Below are positions 21,588-23,156 of a stretch of DNA of 23,156 nucleotides, in pieces. Within the stretch, counting starts at the first letter, position 1, and the number at the start of each line of letters is the position of its first letter. Source of the DNA: CAYWMP01 sp964459445 (GTDB lineage Bacteria > Desulfobacterota > DSM-4660 > Desulfatiglandales > HGW-15); the NCBI GenBank assembly GCA_964459445.1, contig CAYWMP010000089.1:1-23156 (forward strand), given 5' to 3'. The translations under genes and the position numbers were made by a program. The notes under the pieces are model-generated. The model had not been told where the DNA came from. It worked only from the letters and a program-made list of their open reading frames with translations, and did no database searches.

Positions 21588-21650
21588 GTCAAGTAAAGCT
21601 CCCCGCCTTTCAGCGCGGGGCATCTGTGGCAAAGCCATGCGAAACTTGAC
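21588..21650 (+). repeat. Structured element: outer stem with two inner hairpins, upstream of the SDR gene
   Basis: GTCAAGT (21588-21594) pairs with ACTTGAC (21644-21650). Inside are CCCCGC/GCGGGG (21601-21606 with 21615-21620) and TGGC/GCCA around AAA (21627-21637). The RNA would fold as a compact three-way junction ending 56 nt before the SDR start. It could be a leader regulatory RNA or a dispersed palindromic repeat. No known riboswitch is recognised. Confidence 0.6.
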
Positions 21651-21706
21651 GAATGCGCAGACTCTTAATTATTCTTCATTATTCGTTTCGTAGGGAAGGA
21701 AATAAA

Positions 21707-22495
21707 ATGAATGATCATCCGGTGGTTATAGTGACAGGCGCTTCAAGAGGTGTGGGCGCTGCTGTGGTGCAATGGTTGGGGAAACAAAAAGTCAACGTGA
21801 CGCTTGTTGCGCGTTCGAAAGACAGTTTGGAGAAGGTTGCTTCAGATGTAGAACGTTTGGGCGGTGTCGCTTTGGCACTGACTGCCGATATCGCTGATCA
21901 GAAGGCCTGCTCAAAGGCCGTGGATGATACCTTTGATCGGTTCGGTCGCATTGACGGACTTGTGAACAACGCCGGTCTTGTCGAGCCCTTAGGTACGGTT
22001 GCTGTTGCCGATCCCACGATATGGCAATACAGCATCGGCGTAAACCTCCTGGGACCTTTCTATTTGGCCCGGGCGGTCCTTCCGGAATTACGCAAAAGAG
22101 AGGGCCGAATCATAAACGTGAGCAGTGGGGCCGCCGATATCCCTATCCAGGCTGCCAGCGCCTATTGTGCAGCAAAAGCCGGCCTCACCCATTTCACAAG
22201 AGTCCTGGCCGCCGAAGAGCCATCCATAACCGCCATTGCAGTACGGCCGGGTGTCGTTGGCACCGATATGCAAAACCAATTGAGGCGGCAAGCCCCCTTG
22301 ACCATGCCCCCATCTCAAGCGGATTATTATGAAAGACTCAAAGTGGAGGGTGAATTGGAACCCCCTCATGTCCCCGCCCGCTCTATAGCCTGGCTTTCGC
22401 TCTTTGCGCCAAATGAGTGGAGTGGGAAATATATGGATTATGACGACCCGATCATAGCTCAACCTGCTTTGGAAAGATTTGGAGAAGAACTTTGA
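21707..22495 (+). CDS. Short-chain dehydrogenase/reductase (SDR)
   Basis: This 262-residue protein is a classical SDR: cofactor loop TGASRGVG (residues 10-17), acidic D61 in LTADIAD, NNAG (87-90), active-site Ser at 139/140 (INVSSGAAD) and Y153-x3-K157 (AYCAAKAGL). A basic R36 after the second strand suggests NADP(H). It would oxidise or reduce an alcohol/carbonyl pair; the substrate is unknown. The frame is open from an ATG at 21653, but the ATG at 21707 has GGGAAGGAA and starts at the family N-terminus. The stop TGA at 22493-22495 is partly made by a MITE-like element inserted there; before insertion it would have been TAG at the same place. Confidence 0.93.
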   Translation: MNDHPVVIVTGASRGVGAAVVQWLGKQKVNVTLVARSKDSLEKVASDVERLGGVALALTADIADQKACSKAVDDTFDRFGRIDGLVNNAGLVEPLGTVAVADPTIWQYSIGVNLLGPFYLARAVLPELRKREGRIINVSSGAADIPIQAASAYCAAKAGLTHFTRVLAAEEPSITAIAVRPGVVGTDMQNQLRRQAPLTMPPSQADYYERLKVEGELEPPHVPARSIAWLSLFAPNEWSGKYMDYDDPIIAQPALERFGEEL

Positions 22496-22710
22496 GATCT
22501 CTGCAAAACGCCCCCTTTTGCCCAATCTTCCGACTTCGCTAAAGCTACGACGGGACAAGCTGCCTCTGATTTGTCCCTAACTTTCGTGAACGTGCGGGAC
22601 ACAAGATACTTCGAGTATGGATGCCTGTCCCGCTTGGTATTTTTAGCGGGCTGATTAAAATCCTCGTCGACCTTGACCTTGACCAAAATTGAGCATTTTG
22701 CAGAGATCTC
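22494..22710. mobile_element. 217-bp MITE-like element with 15-bp TIRs and 5-bp target duplication
   Basis: The ends GAGATCTCTGCAAAA (22494-22508) and its exact reverse complement (22696-22710) are perfect 15-bp terminal inverted repeats, extending imperfectly to about 32 bp (26 matches). The element is flanked on both sides by ACTTT (22489-22493 and 22711-22715), a clean 5-bp target duplication. It has no transposase frame, so it is a non-autonomous element. An internal 8-bp stem GCGGGACA/TGTCCCGC (22594-22601 with 22626-22633) encloses a small ATACT-TCG-AGTAT hairpin. It lies exactly at the SDR stop codon. Confidence 0.9.
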
Positions 22711-22757
22711 ACTTTAGAGTAAGTTCACGCCTTTTTTTATCTTAGAAATTGAGCGAG

Positions 22758-23048
22758 CTACAACAATTCGGTATCTTGGTGGGAGTAGGGTGGTGAGCAA
22801 CAGCACAGAATTTTCAGAGGGCCATTGCCGGTATTTTCTATTTTGTGAGGTTCTCCTGGCTGAATGCATACTGTGTCGCCTTCAGAGACCTCAAACTGCT
22901 CGTCCCCGATGATCATTATCCCCGGCCCCATCGTGATGTGATAAAGCTCCTCGCTTTTATCATGCCTGTGAAGATGTGTTGTGAATCTCTTCGGAATGTT
23001 AGCCTCTGCCAGACTCTGCTTCAAATTGCCATGTACTTCCGGATGCAT
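22758..23048 (-). CDS. Cupin-domain protein (N-terminus uncertain)
   Basis: From the ATG at 23048 this is a 96-residue single cupin with metal-site residues in HLHRHDKSEELYH (H27, H29, E33/E34, H37) and H68 in PGEPHKIENTG, ending in CCCSPPYSHQDTELL. Function could be a small metal-dependent enzyme or a sugar/ligand-binding protein. The codons upstream stay open to a TAA at about 23112 and encode GAKYKDIKSYQTKDGSEIREL, which looks like real cupin N-terminal sequence but has no ATG, GTG or TTG. The ATG used has AGGGAG only 3 nt away. So the real start may be a rare codon such as the ATT after AAGGAG, or the gene may have lost its start. Confidence 0.82.
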   Translation of the reverse strand: MHPEVHGNLKQSLAEANIPKRFTTHLHRHDKSEELYHITMGPGIMIIGDEQFEVSEGDTVCIQPGEPHKIENTGNGPLKILCCCSPPYSHQDTELL

Positions 23049-23122
23049 GAGCTCCCTGATTTCAGAGCCATCCTTTGTTTGATAGGATTTAATATCTTTG
23101 TATTTAGCTCCTTACGTCCCGA

Positions 23123-23147
23123 TTGTTTGACTAAATGAGTCGAACAA
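23123..23147. promoter_or_regulatory. Inverted repeat upstream of the cupin gene
   Basis: TTGTT-x-GACT (23123-23132) and AGTC-x-AACAA (23138-23147) form an inverted repeat with one mismatch around a 5-nt centre. It lies 5' of the cupin reading frame and could be an operator or a terminator from a gene beyond the window edge. Confidence 0.45.
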
Positions 23148-23156
23148 TTTCGATTG

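Noticed and set aside
21653..21706. Upstream start of the SDR gene
   Set aside because: The extra 18 residues lack family resemblance, and the ATG at 21707 has a good ribosome binding site.
22088..22686. Minus-strand frames over the SDR 3' end and the MITE
   Set aside because: They are antisense to the SDR or made of the element; no transposase motif was seen.

Overview
The window looks like a scaffold from a metagenome-assembled genome of an anaerobic Desulfobacterota-type (deltaproteobacterial) bacterium. This is inferred from the gene mix (acyl-CoA dehydrogenase, radical SAM, a core-MetE/UROD-like enzyme, an AbrB-type protein resembling the HgcAB-associated family, a molybdenum-carrier-like protein) and from intergenic regions crowded with small dispersed repeats. 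No rRNA, tRNA, CRISPR array or phage gene was seen. There are two 100-N gaps. The first (6562-6661) looks real. The second (20467-20566) is flanked by an identical 55-bp sequence on both sides, so the two contigs almost certainly overlap and nothing is missing there.

Layout. 1-2976 (minus strand): acyl-CoA dehydrogenase, GNAT acetyltransferase, a cyclase-family protein, then the start of a glutaredoxin-thioredoxin reductase fusion that runs off the left edge. 2977-3294: hairpin-rich spacer with a 19-bp perfect stem. 3295-6561 (minus): a divergent serine hydroxymethyltransferase-like enzyme, an NfeD-like membrane protein, a universal stress protein, and a molybdenum-carrier-like protein fused to a DUF6794-like tail. 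6662-10155 (minus): truncated ProX-type tRNA deacylase, a D-cysteine desulfhydrase/cysteate lyase-family enzyme, a VapBC toxin-antitoxin pair with a clear promoter/operator, and an MFS transporter. 10635-12790 (plus): a D-2-hydroxyacid dehydrogenase and a class V aminotransferase. 12955-14254 (minus): a tightly coupled AbrB / Cys-rich small protein / methyltransferase operon. 14400-18065 (minus): alpha/beta hydrolase, small unknown protein, MetE/UROD-like enzyme and amidase. 18235-20127: divergent radical SAM enzyme and DUF72 protein. 20567-23048: thioesterase, TIGR04076-type protein, SDR oxidoreductase and a cupin.

How the genes may work together: the SHMT-like enzyme, the class V aminotransferase (serine/alanine-glyoxylate type) and the 2-hydroxyacid dehydrogenase (hydroxypyruvate/glyoxylate reductase type) could share C2/C3 amino-acid and hydroxy-acid chemistry, although they are not one operon. 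The rest are small catabolic or stress units.

The strongest unusual signals are: (1) a 217-bp MITE-like element with terminal inverted repeats and a 5-bp target duplication, inserted exactly in the stop codon of the SDR gene without changing the protein; (2) a second, 275-bp MITE-like element squeezed between two convergent stop codons and coinciding with the contig break; (3) a perfect 19-bp hairpin carrying a Shine-Dalgarno and ATG on both strands; (4) a possible metal(loid)-sensing AbrB / Cys-rich / methyltransferase operon; (5) an SHMT-like enzyme with substitutions at key substrate-site tyrosines.
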